NCBI RefSeq assembly: GCF_900142535.1
Contig: NZ_FRBE01000007.1
Location: 96,190-160,189 of the forward strand
Reading direction: 5' to 3'
DNA: 64,000 bases
DNA from: Fibrobacter sp. UWEL
Lineage (GTDB): Bacteria; Fibrobacterota; Fibrobacteria; Fibrobacterales; Fibrobacteraceae
In this document: piece by piece, positions 17,849 to 27,403 of the stretch
How positions within the stretch are numbered: position 1 is the stretch's first letter
How the letters are laid out: every line of letters starts with the position of its first letter
Translations under genes and position numbers: made by a program
Notes under the pieces: generated by a model
Database searches by the model: none
Told to the model about the DNA's origin: nothing
What the model saw: only the letters and a program-made list of their open reading frames with translations

Positions 17849-19246
17849 ATGTACTTTAAACGGCAAATTGATGCAGTCCTGCAAGAATGGGTTAAAGCCA
17901 GCGCCCATAAACCTCTTTTGCTACGCGGAGCAAGGCAAGTTGGCAAGTCGAGCACCATTGACCATCTAGGCAAATCTTTTAAACACTACATCTGCATTAA
18001 TTTTGAACGCAATCCAGAATTCAAAACAGTATTTCAACATAATCTAGATATAAAAAGAATCACCGCACAAATCTCCGCCATGACAGGCATCCCTGTCATT
18101 CCGCAAGAAACACTCATTTTCTTTGACGAAATACAAAACTGCCTCGATGCAATCATGTCTTTAAGGTTCTTTTACGAAGAATTTCCCCAACTCCATGTGA
18201 TTGCAGCGGGATCTTTACTTGAATTTGCCTTAAGAGAAATTCCAACCTATGGCGTGGGCAGAATACACTCGCTAATGATGAGACCAATGTCCTTTGACGA
18301 ATTTGCCGAAGCATGCGGTCACTCATCTCTGCTAGAAATAAGGAATTCAGCATCTCCAAGCAATCCATTACCCCCTCACATACACAATAAGTTCATCGAT
18401 ATTTTCAGAACCTATATGATGGTAGGCGGGATGCCCGAATCTGTTGTCAAATGGATTTCTACAGGCGATTATTTACAATGCCAATCTGTTCAAGACGACA
18501 TCATCGTAACCTACGAAGATGACTTTTCAAAATACAAAAAAAAAGTCAATCCCCAACTATTGAGGGCAACCTTTAGAAGCGCTGCTCTTCAAATCACACA
18601 AAAATTCACCTACTCAAAAGTTGGCGGCGGATACAAGGCCGAGAAAGTTCGCGAGGCACTAGAATTATTGTCGCTTGCAGGACTAATCATTCAAGCAGTC
18701 CATTCAGACTGTAATGGTCTTCCTCTAGGAAGCGAAGCCGATCTCGGCATTCGGAAGGTCCTTATTTTAGATCCAGGAATTCAGCTGCGATTAATGAATA
18801 TGTCCTTGGGGAATAACACCGAAATCACCAAACAAATTTTAACAACAACTGCCGCAGATCTCGTAAATAAAGGAGCCCTAGCCGAGATGATTGCAGGCCT
18901 TGAATTGTTGCAAAACAAGCCCCCACACCAAAGGCATGAACTTTTCTATTGGGTTCGCAAACAAAAAAATAGCGAATCCGAAGTTGATTACGTAGAACCT
19001 CATCATGGGATACAAGTTCCCATCGAAGTAAAAGCAGGTACTCAAGGTGGTATGAAAAGTCTTTGGATTATGATGCGCGAAAAAAAATTAATCCAAGGGT
19101 TCCGATGTTCCCTGGAGAATTTTGGAAAAATTCAATATAAAGATTACGAGGACAACGAGACTATACGAAATGTATCCATCGTCCCTCTATATTCAATTTC
19201 GCAAATAAACAATTTTAATTTTGATAACGAACATGAAAACTTTTGA
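17849..19246 (+). CDS. AAA ATPase with DUF4143 domain
   Basis: This 465-residue protein has an AAA_14 domain with Walker A GARQVGKSS (about 26-34) and Walker B LIFFDEIQ (about 100), followed by a DUF4143 domain with the nuclease-like C-terminal block SEVDYV...IEVKAG. ATG 17849 has AAAAGG upstream. Its codons are more AT-rich than its neighbours, and proteins of this family are common mobile cargo. It is wedged between phoR and bioF, and its last 14 bases overlap the bioF start. The cellular role of the family is not established. Confidence 0.75.
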   Translation: MYFKRQIDAVLQEWVKASAHKPLLLRGARQVGKSSTIDHLGKSFKHYICINFERNPEFKTVFQHNLDIKRITAQISAMTGIPVIPQETLIFFDEIQNCLDAIMSLRFFYEEFPQLHVIAAGSLLEFALREIPTYGVGRIHSLMMRPMSFDEFAEACGHSSLLEIRNSASPSNPLPPHIHNKFIDIFRTYMMVGGMPESVVKWISTGDYLQCQSVQDDIIVTYEDDFSKYKKKVNPQLLRATFRSAALQITQKFTYSKVGGGYKAEKVREALELLSLAGLIIQAVHSDCNGLPLGSEADLGIRKVLILDPGIQLRLMNMSLGNNTEITKQILTTTAADLVNKGALAEMIAGLELLQNKPPHQRHELFYWVRKQKNSESEVDYVEPHHGIQVPIEVKAGTQGGMKSLWIMMREKKLIQGFRCSLENFGKIQYKDYEDNETIRNVSIVPLYSISQINNFNFDNEHENF

Positions 19247-20528
19247 CACATTCATCAAAACAACATTAGAAGAAGCGAAGGCAAACAGCACCTATCGCAC
19301 TATGCGACTGTTGGAAAGTGCCGAAGCCAGCCGCGTTCAGATTGCAGGGCGCGACACCTTACTTTTGGCTTCCAATTCCTATCTGGACTTGTGCAACGAA
19401 CCTGAATTGAAGCAGGCTGCGGCTGGCGCTGTTTTACAGTGGGGTACGGGAAGCGGTGGAGCTCGCCTGACCACCGGCAACAAGACTCCCCACGAAGAGC
19501 TGGAACGGACCATCGCAAACTTTAAAGGCGAGGAAGCGGCCATCACTTTCGGCACTGGCTACATGGCAAATGTAGGCGTCATTTCTGCATTGTGCAGCAA
19601 GCAAATTCGAGCAAACGGCGACGAAAGTTGGTGCTACGTCTTAAGCGATGAATTGAATCACGCCAGCATTATTGACGGCATTAGACTTTCCAAGGCTAGG
19701 TGCTTTGTATATAAGCATAATGATATGGCAGATTTGCAGCGCGCCATTGATGAAGCCCGCGCAGAGTTCGCCTATATGGCATCTGAATTTGAACAGACAA
19801 ACAGCGTCAAATACTCTGCTCGTTATTTAATCGTCACAGACGCAGTCTTCAGCATGGATGGCGACTTGGCCAACTTGCCCGAACTGCAAAAGATCGCCAA
19901 GGCAAACAATTGCCTTCTCATGATTGACGAAGCCCACGCCACTGGCGTTATCGGCAAAACAGGCCGCGGTCTTGCAGAGCATTTTAACGACAAGGGTATT
20001 CCCTGCGAACACGCGGATGTTACTGTAGGAACCTTAAGCAAAGCTGTTGGCTGCGAGGGCGGTTTTGTGGCAGGCAAGCAACAGCTCATCGACTTCCTGC
20101 GAAACAAGGCCCGCAGTTTTATTTTCACCACGGCAATGTCTCCGGCTATGGCCCAGGTAGCCGCGAACAACCTGCGATTCATAGCAAATCATCCGGAACG
20201 TGTGCAGCAGCTGCAGGAAAATGTGAGAATTTTCTGCAAGGCTTTGAAGAACGCAGGAGTACGCCTCGGCGGCGACCAACAGGACGCTCACTTCGGCAAG
20301 CTCAGTGAACTTGAACCCACTTCCGCCATCGTTCCCATCATCATCGGTGACGAAGCCGCAGCACTCGCAGCATCCGCCGCACTGTTGGAACGAGGCATCC
20401 TGATTCCCGCCATCCGCTACCCCACCGTAGCGAAAGGCCAGGCAAGACTTCGCGCCAGTCTCATGGCCACACATACTAAAGAAGAACTGGAATCCGCCGC
20501 CAACGCGATTGCAGAGGTTTTGAAATGA
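19233..20528 (+). CDS. bioF: 8-amino-7-oxononanoate synthase-like PLP enzyme
   Basis: Condenses pimeloyl thioester with alanine in biotin synthesis. The 431-residue protein is an alpha-oxoamine synthase: DEAHATGVIGKTGRG and the PLP lysine Lys270 in VGTLSKAVGCEGGF are clear. Two short inserts (about 122-133 and 180-193) make it longer than the usual 385-400 residues. The next gene, bioD, overlaps by 4 bp (ATGA), which supports the biotin assignment over the related kbl. ATG 19233 is chosen for the family-like N-terminus. Confidence 0.85.
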   Translation: MKTFDTFIKTTLEEAKANSTYRTMRLLESAEASRVQIAGRDTLLLASNSYLDLCNEPELKQAAAGAVLQWGTGSGGARLTTGNKTPHEELERTIANFKGEEAAITFGTGYMANVGVISALCSKQIRANGDESWCYVLSDELNHASIIDGIRLSKARCFVYKHNDMADLQRAIDEARAEFAYMASEFEQTNSVKYSARYLIVTDAVFSMDGDLANLPELQKIAKANNCLLMIDEAHATGVIGKTGRGLAEHFNDKGIPCEHADVTVGTLSKAVGCEGGFVAGKQQLIDFLRNKARSFIFTTAMSPAMAQVAANNLRFIANHPERVQQLQENVRIFCKALKNAGVRLGGDQQDAHFGKLSELEPTSAIVPIIIGDEAAALAASAALLERGILIPAIRYPTVAKGQARLRASLMATHTKEELESAANAIAEVLK

Positions 20529-21235
20529 AAGGTTATTTTGTAACAGCTACTGGAACTGATGTCGGTAAAACTTTTGTCACCGCGCTTCTCGTAAAAAAAT
20601 GGCGCGATTCTGGAATTGATGCCGGTTATTACAAAGCAGCTCTCAGCGGAGCCGAATTGCGAAACGGCACATGGGTGGCCGGCGATGCCGACTACGTTAA
20701 AACCATAGCCAATCTCCCCGACACTCAAGAAGAACTTGTCAGCTACGTCTACAAGGAAGCCGTCTCCCCCCACCTGGCCGCCCGCAAGGAAGGCAACCCG
20801 GTGAAACTTTCCAAGGTCTGCGCAGATTTTGACGCAGCAATCTCCCGACACAAATTCATCTTCGTAGAAGGTAGCGGTGGCATCATTTGCCCCATCCGCT
20901 ACGACGATCCCGCAGCAGCCCCCACCTGCGACAAGCCCGACGCAAAAGGCAATCCGCAAAAGCTGTTCCTAGCCGACATCATGCAGGAACTGAAACTTCC
21001 CCTCCTGATTGTCACTACAGCGGCTCTCGGCAGTATCAACGCCTGCGTTCTGACGGTAGAGTACGCCCGCGCTCGTGGCCTGGATATTCGCGGTATTATC
21101 GTGAACCGCTACGGCATGAGTGGCAACTTTCAGATGGAAGACGACAACATCCTCATGATGCAAGAGATGACAGGCCTTCCCATCTTGGCAAAAATTAAAG
21201 AAGGCGATACCGACCTCGGCACCGCCCCATTTTAA
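20525..21235 (+). CDS. bioD: Dethiobiotin synthetase
   Basis: ATP-dependent ring closure from diaminopelargonate to dethiobiotin. The 236-residue protein begins with the BioD P-loop TGTDVGKTF, followed by YYKAALSGA and the EGSGGIICPI block. It is translationally coupled to bioF. Neither bioA nor bioC is present in this window; bioB lies about 38 kb away at 58815. Confidence 0.9.
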   Translation: MKGYFVTATGTDVGKTFVTALLVKKWRDSGIDAGYYKAALSGAELRNGTWVAGDADYVKTIANLPDTQEELVSYVYKEAVSPHLAARKEGNPVKLSKVCADFDAAISRHKFIFVEGSGGIICPIRYDDPAAAPTCDKPDAKGNPQKLFLADIMQELKLPLLIVTTAALGSINACVLTVEYARARGLDIRGIIVNRYGMSGNFQMEDDNILMMQEMTGLPILAKIKEGDTDLGTAPF

Positions 21236-21243
21236 CACCCGAC

Positions 21244-21274
21244 GTCATCCTGAGCCCGCAGGGGCGAAGGATCT
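21244..21274. repeat. REP-like hairpin, GTCATCCTGAG family
   Basis: GTCATCCTGAGCCCG...GGGGCGAAGGATCT can fold as TCCT..GCCC/GGGC..AGGA. Related copies occur at 56007-56048 and 56060-56075, and a GTCATCCCCGC variant at 24915. It lies between convergent bioD and mnmA and may serve as a shared 3' end. Confidence 0.6.
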
Positions 21275-21279
21275 AGCAT

Positions 21280-22392
21280 TTATTTCGTAATAATACCCGA
21301 TGCCACAATGCCCTGGCCGGCGTACAGAACCAGAATCTGTCCCGGAGCAGAAGCAAACTGAGGTTCGTCAAAATGCACGCTGATCTTACCTGCGGACACA
21401 TCCAATTCAGTAATGTGCGCGGTAGCGCCCTTGTGGCCTAAGCGAATGTGAGCTGTCAAGGGTTCCTTCAGCAGCGGGGAATCCTCGTCCACCATCAGGT
21501 TCAAATCCGTGGCAGAAACATCCACGCAGCTCATAACGCTACGGGGCCCAAGAATCACCTGGTTCTTCTTGACGTCAATACTTACAACAAAGTAAGGTTC
21601 TGGCAGACCGCCAATGTTCAGGCCCTTGCGCTGGCCGATGGTGTAATGAATAATGCCCTTGTGCTTACCCAGAACCTTGCCGTTCATGTCCACAAAGTCA
21701 CCGGGAACGTTATCCGACTCATCAAAGAGAACCGTGTAGTCACCGCATTCCAAAAAATCCTGGCTTTCCTTCTTGGTGGCAAAATCCACCCAGCCGATTT
21801 CTGCAGCCAAGGCCTTCACATCGGTCTTTTTCATTCCGCCCAAAGGGAAGATCACCGTAGACAATTGTTCCGCACTCAGGCGAGAAAGGAAGTAGGTCTG
21901 GTCCTTGGAATCATCCAGAGCAGCGTAAAGGAAAGGCTTCTTGGGATCCGTAAATTCCACGCGGGCGTAATGACCGGTGGCAAAATAATCAAAGTCCACA
22001 CCCATGCGGCGGGTTGCGGAATGGAGGGCGCCAAACTTGATATTCTGATTGCAACGGACGCAAGGATTGGGAGTGCGGCCGGCACGATATTCGGCACGGA
22101 AATAATCCAGAACCTGGCGCTTGTATTCTTCGGAAACGCTGACAGTGTAGTGCGGGATGCCGAGACGTTCTGCAACGGTCTTTGCCTGGGCGATATTCTC
22201 GTCTTCACCAGGGCCAAAGCAGCCTTCGCGACCTTCCACATGGGGCATGTTCTTGATGGAGCCATCCCAGGTGGCCATAGTAACGCCAATGACTTCGTAA
22301 CCTTGCTGTTTCAAGAGATATGCAGCAAGAGCGGAATCAACACCACCAGAAAGGCCAACGGCCACACGCTTCTTAGAAGAATCCATATTCAT
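21280..22392 (-). CDS. mnmA: tRNA-specific 2-thiouridylase
   Basis: Inserts sulfur at C2 of the wobble uridine in tRNAs for Lys, Glu and Gln. The 370-residue protein has the PP-loop GLSGGVDSALAAY (about 12-24), first catalytic cysteine in NPCVRCNQNIKFG and the C-terminal beta-barrel with the HYTIGQRKG block. ATG 22392 or 22386 could be the start. The second cysteine is expected in KESQDFLECGDY. It is the sulfur acceptor side of the same sulfur economy seen later in the window. Confidence 0.9.
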   Translation of the reverse strand: MNMDSSKKRVAVGLSGGVDSALAAYLLKQQGYEVIGVTMATWDGSIKNMPHVEGREGCFGPGEDENIAQAKTVAERLGIPHYTVSVSEEYKRQVLDYFRAEYRAGRTPNPCVRCNQNIKFGALHSATRRMGVDFDYFATGHYARVEFTDPKKPFLYAALDDSKDQTYFLSRLSAEQLSTVIFPLGGMKKTDVKALAAEIGWVDFATKKESQDFLECGDYTVLFDESDNVPGDFVDMNGKVLGKHKGIIHYTIGQRKGLNIGGLPEPYFVVSIDVKKNQVILGPRSVMSCVDVSATDLNLMVDEDSPLLKEPLTAHIRLGHKGATAHITELDVSAGKISVHFDEPQFASAPGQILVLYAGQGIVASGIITK

Positions 22393-22430
22393 ACCTAAAA
22401 TATAGGAATTTTCCTGCAGATCTAAAAGCC

Positions 22431-23183
22431 CTATTGTTGGGCCTTGTCGTAAATGTCTTTCATTACCAAGCCCGCAATAGTAAACCCGAAAATGGCTACG
22501 GCGTGGGCCATGGTTCCGTTGTAGGCCACCTTGCGAAATTCTGCAGGGCTTCCATCGTCGTTCGCTACAGGGCCCTTATTCACCAGCAGTTCTTCGCTGT
22601 ACACCACCTTGATTTTCTTGGCGGGGCGCAGCTGCTTTTTCTTGAACTTGTCACGAAGAGCGCGGGCCAGCGGGCAACCCTTTGCATCCCAAAATTCCGC
22701 AACCTTGATTTTTGTGGGGTCTATTTTAAGTGCTGCGCCCATGGAGGCGAAAACCTTGGCCTTGGTGCGGGATGCATTCATCAGCAAATTCATCTTGGGG
22801 TCAAGACTGTCGATGGCGTCGATGATATAGTCATAATTACCCAGATGGAAACTAGCGCTAGTTTGTTCTGAATACAGCTCTGCGCGGGCTTCAATTTCCG
22901 CATCCGGATTTATCTCCAGCAATCGTTGCTTCAAAACATCTACTTTCACTTGGCCCACCGTCTTCGTTGTGGCCATCAGCTGTCGATTCACGTTGGTCAC
23001 ATTCACCACATCGGAATCTACGATAGTCAAGTATTTTATACCGGAGCGAACTAGACTTTCGGCACACCAGCTACCCACTCCCCCCACGCCAAAAATAATG
23101 ACGCGTTTGGAGGAAATAACATCCATGGTTTCGTTACCCACGAGACGGATAGTACGATTAAAAATAGCTGGATTTGCAGACAT
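22431..23183 (-). CDS. tcdA: tRNA threonylcarbamoyladenosine dehydratase (ThiF/E1-like)
   Basis: Cyclises t6A37 in tRNA in an ATP-dependent reaction. The 250-residue protein has the E1 Rossmann motif FGVGGVGSWCAE (about 30-42), DSDVVNVTNVNRQ and DAIDSLDPK, with the spacing of TcdA/CsdL rather than MoeB/ThiF. It ends with a hydrophobic C-terminal helix (about 225-245), usual for membrane-tethered TcdA. The transcript appears to begin after pdxT, and a terminator-like hairpin ends only 11 nt before its ATG. Confidence 0.8.
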   Translation of the reverse strand: MSANPAIFNRTIRLVGNETMDVISSKRVIIFGVGGVGSWCAESLVRSGIKYLTIVDSDVVNVTNVNRQLMATTKTVGQVKVDVLKQRLLEINPDAEIEARAELYSEQTSASFHLGNYDYIIDAIDSLDPKMNLLMNASRTKAKVFASMGAALKIDPTKIKVAEFWDAKGCPLARALRDKFKKKQLRPAKKIKVVYSEELLVNKGPVANDDGSPAEFRKVAYNGTMAHAVAIFGFTIAGLVMKDIYDKAQQ

Positions 23184-23193
23184 GGTTCAAAAA

Positions 23194-23239
23194 TAAAAAA
23201 AGGAGCTCCCAGGTGGATTTCGATTCCCCAGGAGCTCCC
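23194..23239 (-). terminator. Hairpin with U-run between pdxT and tcdA
   Basis: On the minus strand GGAGCTCC (23231-23238) pairs with GGAGCTCC (23202-23209), extended by wobble pairs, followed by TTTTTTTATTTTT. A TATAAT box at 23333-23338 (minus) lies upstream, so it may end pdxST transcripts or attenuate tcdA. Confidence 0.65.
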
Positions 23240-23387
23240 GGTTTGTACGGATCTCTAATGAAACGCAACAAGATTTCCTACAATTTCTATAGGATAATAT
23301 AGGAATCCACCCGTCCCTTTCAAGGGGTTCTGATTATACTATTTTCCTAAAGTCAATCATAAGTTTTCGCTATAACAAAGAGCTGAT

Positions 23388-24002
23388 TCACTTTTTGCCT
23401 AGGCAAATGTCCACGAAATATTGATGAATACGGGTATCATCATTGAGTTCCGGATGGAAGGACACGCCTAGCTGATTCTTGTAACGGACAGCATAAATCT
23501 GCTTGGTTTCAGAATTCTGAGCAAGAACATCCACACCTTCACCAGCGCTTTCGATCAGGGGCGCACGAATGAAAGTCATAGGAACCGTTTCGGGTTGATC
23601 CACCACGGAGTTATTGACCCCGCGGAAGGGCTGTTCAGTAAAGAAACTACCAAGCTGTCTTCCGTAAGCGTTGCGTTGCACCGTCACTGGCAAAGTACCA
23701 AAATAGGTGTTGCCATCGTTGCTCAATCGGGACGCCAGGAGAATCAAGCCCGCGCAAGTTCCAAATACCGGAAGGCCTTTCTGAATCTTTTCCAACAGCA
23801 AGTCAAAAAGATCCAGTTCCCTCAGGAGTTTTCCTTGCACCGTACTTTCGCCACCAGGGAGAATAAGTCCATCCAACGGATTATTCAGCAAGTCGGCCTT
23901 CTGTCGAATCTCGAAAGTCTCGACGCCAAGCTTTGCCAGAATCTGTCGGTGTTCAATGAATGCACCCTGTACGGCGAGAACGCCAATTACAGGTTTGTTC
24001 AT
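23388..24002 (-). CDS. pdxT: Pyridoxal 5'-phosphate synthase glutaminase subunit
   Basis: Supplies ammonia from glutamine to PdxS. The 204-residue class I glutaminase has the nucleophile cysteine in FGTCAGLILLA, the LPGGEST loop, and the catalytic His-Glu in FHPELNDD. Its ATG overlaps the pdxS stop by 1 bp. PLP made here would feed the many PLP enzymes in this window (BioF, cysteine desulfurase, MetB-like, PatB-like). Confidence 0.95.
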   Translation of the reverse strand: MNKPVIGVLAVQGAFIEHRQILAKLGVETFEIRQKADLLNNPLDGLILPGGESTVQGKLLRELDLFDLLLEKIQKGLPVFGTCAGLILLASRLSNDGNTYFGTLPVTVQRNAYGRQLGSFFTEQPFRGVNNSVVDQPETVPMTFIRAPLIESAGEGVDVLAQNSETKQIYAVRYKNQLGVSFHPELNDDTRIHQYFVDICLGKK

Positions 24003-24892
24003 TACTTACCTCTTTCAGCCATGAGCAGGGCGATTTCCTGTTCGTTAATACCCACCATGGCTTCGCCAAGGTCTTCGGAAAGTTCAGCAATGAGCTTTGC
24101 GTCGGTGTAGTTGGTTACAGCCTTTACGATTGCCTGAGCGCGCTTTTCAGGATTGCCGGACTTGAAGATACCGGAACCTACGAACACGCCTTCGGCACCC
24201 AGTTGCATCATGAGAGCTGCGTCGGCAGGCGTTGCCACGCCACCGGCAGCAAAGTTCACCACAGGCAGCTTGCCATTGTCATGGACGTAACGAACCAGAG
24301 CGTAAGAAACCTGGAGTTCCTTGGCGCGGTTGTACAGTTCGTCTTCACGCATGCTAGTGAGGCGAGCGATTTCCTGTTGCATCAAGCGCATGTGGCGAAC
24401 AGCCTGCACCACGTCACCAGTACCCGGTTCGCCCTTGGTACGGATCATGGAAGCACCTTCTTCAATGCGGCGGAGGGCTTCGCCCAAATCCTTGGCACCG
24501 CAAACAAAAGGAACCTTGAAGTCACGCTTATTAATGTGGTAGATATCATCTGCAGGAGAAAGAACTTCACTTTCGTCGATGTAGTCAATTTCAATAGCCT
24601 GAAGAATCTGGGCTTCGGCAAAGTGACCGATACGGCACTTGGCCATGACCGGGATAGAAACTGCGTCCTGGATGCCCTTGATCATCTTGGGGTCGCTCAT
24701 GCGGCTTACGCCACCAGCGGCACGGATGTCAGCAGGAATGCGTTCCAAAGCCATGACGGCGCAAGCACCGGCAGCTTCTGCAATCTTTGCCTGTTCCGGA
24801 GTGGTCACGTCCATAATCACGCCGCCCTTCAGCATCTGGGCAAGATTCTTGTTCAATTCGTAACGTTCAGCAATGTAATTCTGTTCAGACAT
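24002..24892 (-). CDS. pdxS: Pyridoxal 5'-phosphate synthase synthase subunit
   Basis: Makes PLP from ribose 5-phosphate, glyceraldehyde 3-phosphate and ammonia. The 296-residue TIM barrel contains [17 protein letters not shown], the Schiff-base lysine in [13 protein letters not shown], and [13 protein letters not shown] 24892 has AAGGAG upstream; the in-frame start 9 codons earlier is not family-like. It is divergent from pdxR. Confidence 0.95.
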   Translation of the reverse strand: MSEQNYIAERYELNKNLAQMLKGGVIMDVTTPEQAKIAEAAGACAVMALERIPADIRAAGGVSRMSDPKMIKGIQDAVSIPVMAKCRIGHFAEAQILQAIEIDYIDESEVLSPADDIYHINKRDFKVPFVCGAKDLGEALRRIEEGASMIRTKGEPGTGDVVQAVRHMRLMQQEIARLTSMREDELYNRAKELQVSYALVRYVHDNGKLPVVNFAAGGVATPADAALMMQLGAEGVFVGSGIFKSGNPEKRAQAIVKAVTNYTDAKLIAELSEDLGEAMVGINEQEIALLMAERGK

Positions 24893-24914
24893 TTTGATGC
24901 TCCTTTTCTTGATT

Positions 24915-24939
24915 GTCATCCCCGCGTAGGCGGGGATCT
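24915..24939. repeat. REP-like hairpin GTCATCCCCGC...GCGGGGAT
   Basis: ATCCCCGC-GTAG-GCGGGGAT is a perfect 8-bp stem in the pdxS/pdxR intergenic region, within the pdxS leader. It is a variant of the dispersed GTCATCC repeats. Confidence 0.55.
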
Positions 24940-25028
24940 CGTTTTCGGTGTGTAAATTAGGTATTCAGCTGACTATTTAAAATGTTCAATTTTCTATTAT
25001 TTTAATAAGTCCAGAATAAGGTCAGATT

Positions 25029-26483
25029 ATGCTCAGTTACGACATCAAGCTAGCGGATTCCGATTCCCTCTACCACTTCATCTACAAGTGCATCAAGAAG
25101 GATATCCTGTCGGGAGCTCTTCCCGCCGATGAAAAGCTCCCTTCCAAGCGCCCTTTCGCTACCCAGCTTGGGGTCAGTGTCATTACAGTGGAAAACGCCT
25201 ACGCCCAGCTTTTGACTGAGGGGTTTATCTACACCAAGCCTCGCATGGGATTTTTCGTATCTGCCATCGACACTAGCAAGGTTCCTGGCGCAAACGCAGG
25301 CCTAAACAATATCGCAAGTCAAAAACAATCCCGAGAAGCTCAAAAAAGCACGCCCGACGCCTTCAATCAAGAACCGCGCCGCGCTCCGAAAAAATATCTG
25401 GCAGACTTCATCAACAACCAAGCCAATCCGGAATCTTTCCCCTTTTCCACCTGGGCAAAAATCACCCGCAAGGTTCTCTGCGAAAATCAGAACGAACTTC
25501 TAGTTCGACCTCCTTATGGTGGCACCTTGGCGGTCCGCAAGTCCATCGCAAAACTGCTCCGCGAATTCCGCAATATGAACGTGGATCCAGACCAGATTAT
25601 TATGGGCGCGGGAACAGAATACTTGTACGGCTTGATTGTGCAGCTTTTAGGATTTGACAAAAAGTACGGCGTAGAAGATCCAGGCTACAGCAACATCTCT
25701 AAAATCTATCGCAAGATGAATGTGGTCTGCAATTTCATCCCCATGGATGAAAGCGGCGTCATCGTAGACCAGCTGGAAGAAACCTGCACCGACGTGATCC
25801 ACATTTCTCCCTCACACCATTTCCCCACAGGAATCGTGACTCCCGTAAGTCGCCGTTACGAACTTTTAAGCTGGGCGTCAAAATCCAGCAACCGCTTTAT
25901 TGTAGAAGATGACTACGACAGCGAATTCCGCATGGTGGGCAGTCCCATTCCCGCCATGAAGAACATCGACGTTATGGACAAGGTTATTTACATCAACACC
26001 TTCTCCAAGACACTTACGTCTTCTGCCCGCTTCAGCTACATGGTTCTGCCCAAACCGCTGGCGAAAAGGTTTCGCGATGAATTTTCATTTTATGCCTGCA
26101 CCATATCTACTCTGGAACAGCTGACCCTTTCAAGATTCATTGACGAAGGATCCTTCGAAAAGCACATCAATCGCATGCGCAATGCCTACCGCAGCCGCCG
26201 CGACGTACTGCTCCAAGCCATTAGCAAAAGCAAGTTAGGCAAGCTGGTAGAAATCCACGAAGAGAACGCCGGCCTCCACTTTATTATGGAAGTGCAGACA
26301 ACCCTTACCGACGAAGAGTTCTGCAAGCGGGCCGAAGAAAAAGGCGTCCGCATCGGAGCCCTTTCGGATTACTACACCGAAGCCACCCCCAGCGAGCATC
26401 AGTTTATCATCAACTATTCAGGACTTTCTGAAAAGATATTAAGCAAGGCCCTGAGCATTCTGTACGAAGTAGCGGTTTCCTAA
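25029..26483 (+). CDS. pdxR: MocR-family regulator, PdxR-like (GntR HTH plus aminotransferase)
   Basis: The 484-residue protein has a GntR winged helix (about 10-75, LPSKRPFATQLGVSVITVENAYAQL lies within it) and a fold-type I aminotransferase domain from about 115, with DDYDSEF and a PLP lysine in NTFSKTLTSSARFSY. PdxR proteins activate pdxST and repress themselves when PLP is low. Divergence from pdxST with a 136-bp gap supports this role. I could not identify the operator repeats. Confidence 0.85.
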   Translation: MLSYDIKLADSDSLYHFIYKCIKKDILSGALPADEKLPSKRPFATQLGVSVITVENAYAQLLTEGFIYTKPRMGFFVSAIDTSKVPGANAGLNNIASQKQSREAQKSTPDAFNQEPRRAPKKYLADFINNQANPESFPFSTWAKITRKVLCENQNELLVRPPYGGTLAVRKSIAKLLREFRNMNVDPDQIIMGAGTEYLYGLIVQLLGFDKKYGVEDPGYSNISKIYRKMNVVCNFIPMDESGVIVDQLEETCTDVIHISPSHHFPTGIVTPVSRRYELLSWASKSSNRFIVEDDYDSEFRMVGSPIPAMKNIDVMDKVIYINTFSKTLTSSARFSYMVLPKPLAKRFRDEFSFYACTISTLEQLTLSRFIDEGSFEKHINRMRNAYRSRRDVLLQAISKSKLGKLVEIHEENAGLHFIMEVQTTLTDEEFCKRAEEKGVRIGALSDYYTEATPSEHQFIINYSGLSEKILSKALSILYEVAVS

Positions 26484-26542
26484 ATCCGCCCGCTCAACCA
26501 TTCCATAATTTTTATACATTGGACTTACCTGGAGGAATATGT

Positions 26543-27370
26543 ATGAAACTTGAAGGCGTTGCAAACCTGCGAGACCTTGGCGGCATCAAGACCATGGACG
26601 GAAGGACCATTAAAAGCGATTTGCTTTTTCGTTCCGCAAACTTATCCAAAGCCACCGAAAAAGACATCCAGCAACTTCAAGGAAAGAACCTGAAATTGGT
26701 TTGCGATCTGCGTACAGAAACCGAGCGCAACAGCGCCCTGGACGTACAGATTCCCGGCGCAGAAAACATCTGGTTCAACGTTCTCGGCACTCTTCCCCAA
26801 AAATCAGACGGCTCCAGCAAGGCGGAAGTAGGCCTCAACATGGTGAAAGTCATGAGCCCCAACACCTTCAGCCCGGAAGTAGCCGCAAAGATGATCGAAG
26901 TGGTCAAGAGCGGAATCTTTGACGGTATGATGGAAAACGCCTACTTGGGCCTAGTGGCCAGAGAACATCCGCAGAATGAATATGCACGAATGTTTGAGGA
27001 AATCCTGAAAACTCAGGGCGGAACCATCCTTTGGCACTGTTCTCAGGGAAAGGACCGCGCAGGCCTCGCTGCAGCCTTTATCCTGGCAGCCCTGGGCGTT
27101 GACGAAGCCTCCATTATGGAAGACTTCAAAAAGTCCAATGAATCTTACCAGTCCATGATTGACGCAGGGTTGAAACTTGCAGCAGCCCACAACCTTTCCG
27201 AAAAGCACCAAGGCGTTATCAAGGCAATTCTGGGTGTGAATCCCGATTACCTAAAGAAGGCTCTGGACTTCATCAAGGGCAACTTCGGTTCCATTCAAAA
27301 ATATCTGGAGCTGAAGTTAAACCTTACAGAAGACAGAATAAAAAAACTGCAGGCTTACTACCTGCAGTAA
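26543..27370 (+). CDS. Tyrosine-phosphatase-like protein (HCX5R)
   Basis: The 275-residue protein starts LEGVANLRDLGGIKTMDGR, the typical N-terminus of the bacterial Y_phosphatase3 family, and has the catalytic P-loop HCSQGKDRAG about residue 168. The family includes phosphotyrosine, phosphoinositide and nucleotide-sugar phosphatases; the substrate here is unknown. GGAGG lies 8 bp before ATG 26543. Its 3' end carries a hairpin that serves as terminator for the opposite gene. Confidence 0.8.
   Translation: MKLEGVANLRDLGGIKTMDGRTIKSDLLFRSANLSKATEKDIQQLQGKNLKLVCDLRTETERNSALDVQIPGAENIWFNVLGTLPQKSDGSSKAEVGLNMVKVMSPNTFSPEVAAKMIEVVKSGIFDGMMENAYLGLVAREHPQNEYARMFEEILKTQGGTILWHCSQGKDRAGLAAAFILAALGVDEASIMEDFKKSNESYQSMIDAGLKLAAAHNLSEKHQGVIKAILGVNPDYLKKALDFIKGNFGSIQKYLELKLNLTEDRIKKLQAYYLQ
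27340..27367 (-). terminator. Terminator for the 27404 pectate lyase, inside a coding region
   Basis: On the minus strand CTGCAGG-TAGTAAG-CCTGCAG is followed by TTTTTTTATT. The stem lies in the last codons of the plus-strand phosphatase gene. Confidence 0.6.
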
Positions 27371-27403
27371 CGTGACGCCGTTTTAGTCTCGTTTTGTAGA
27401 AAA

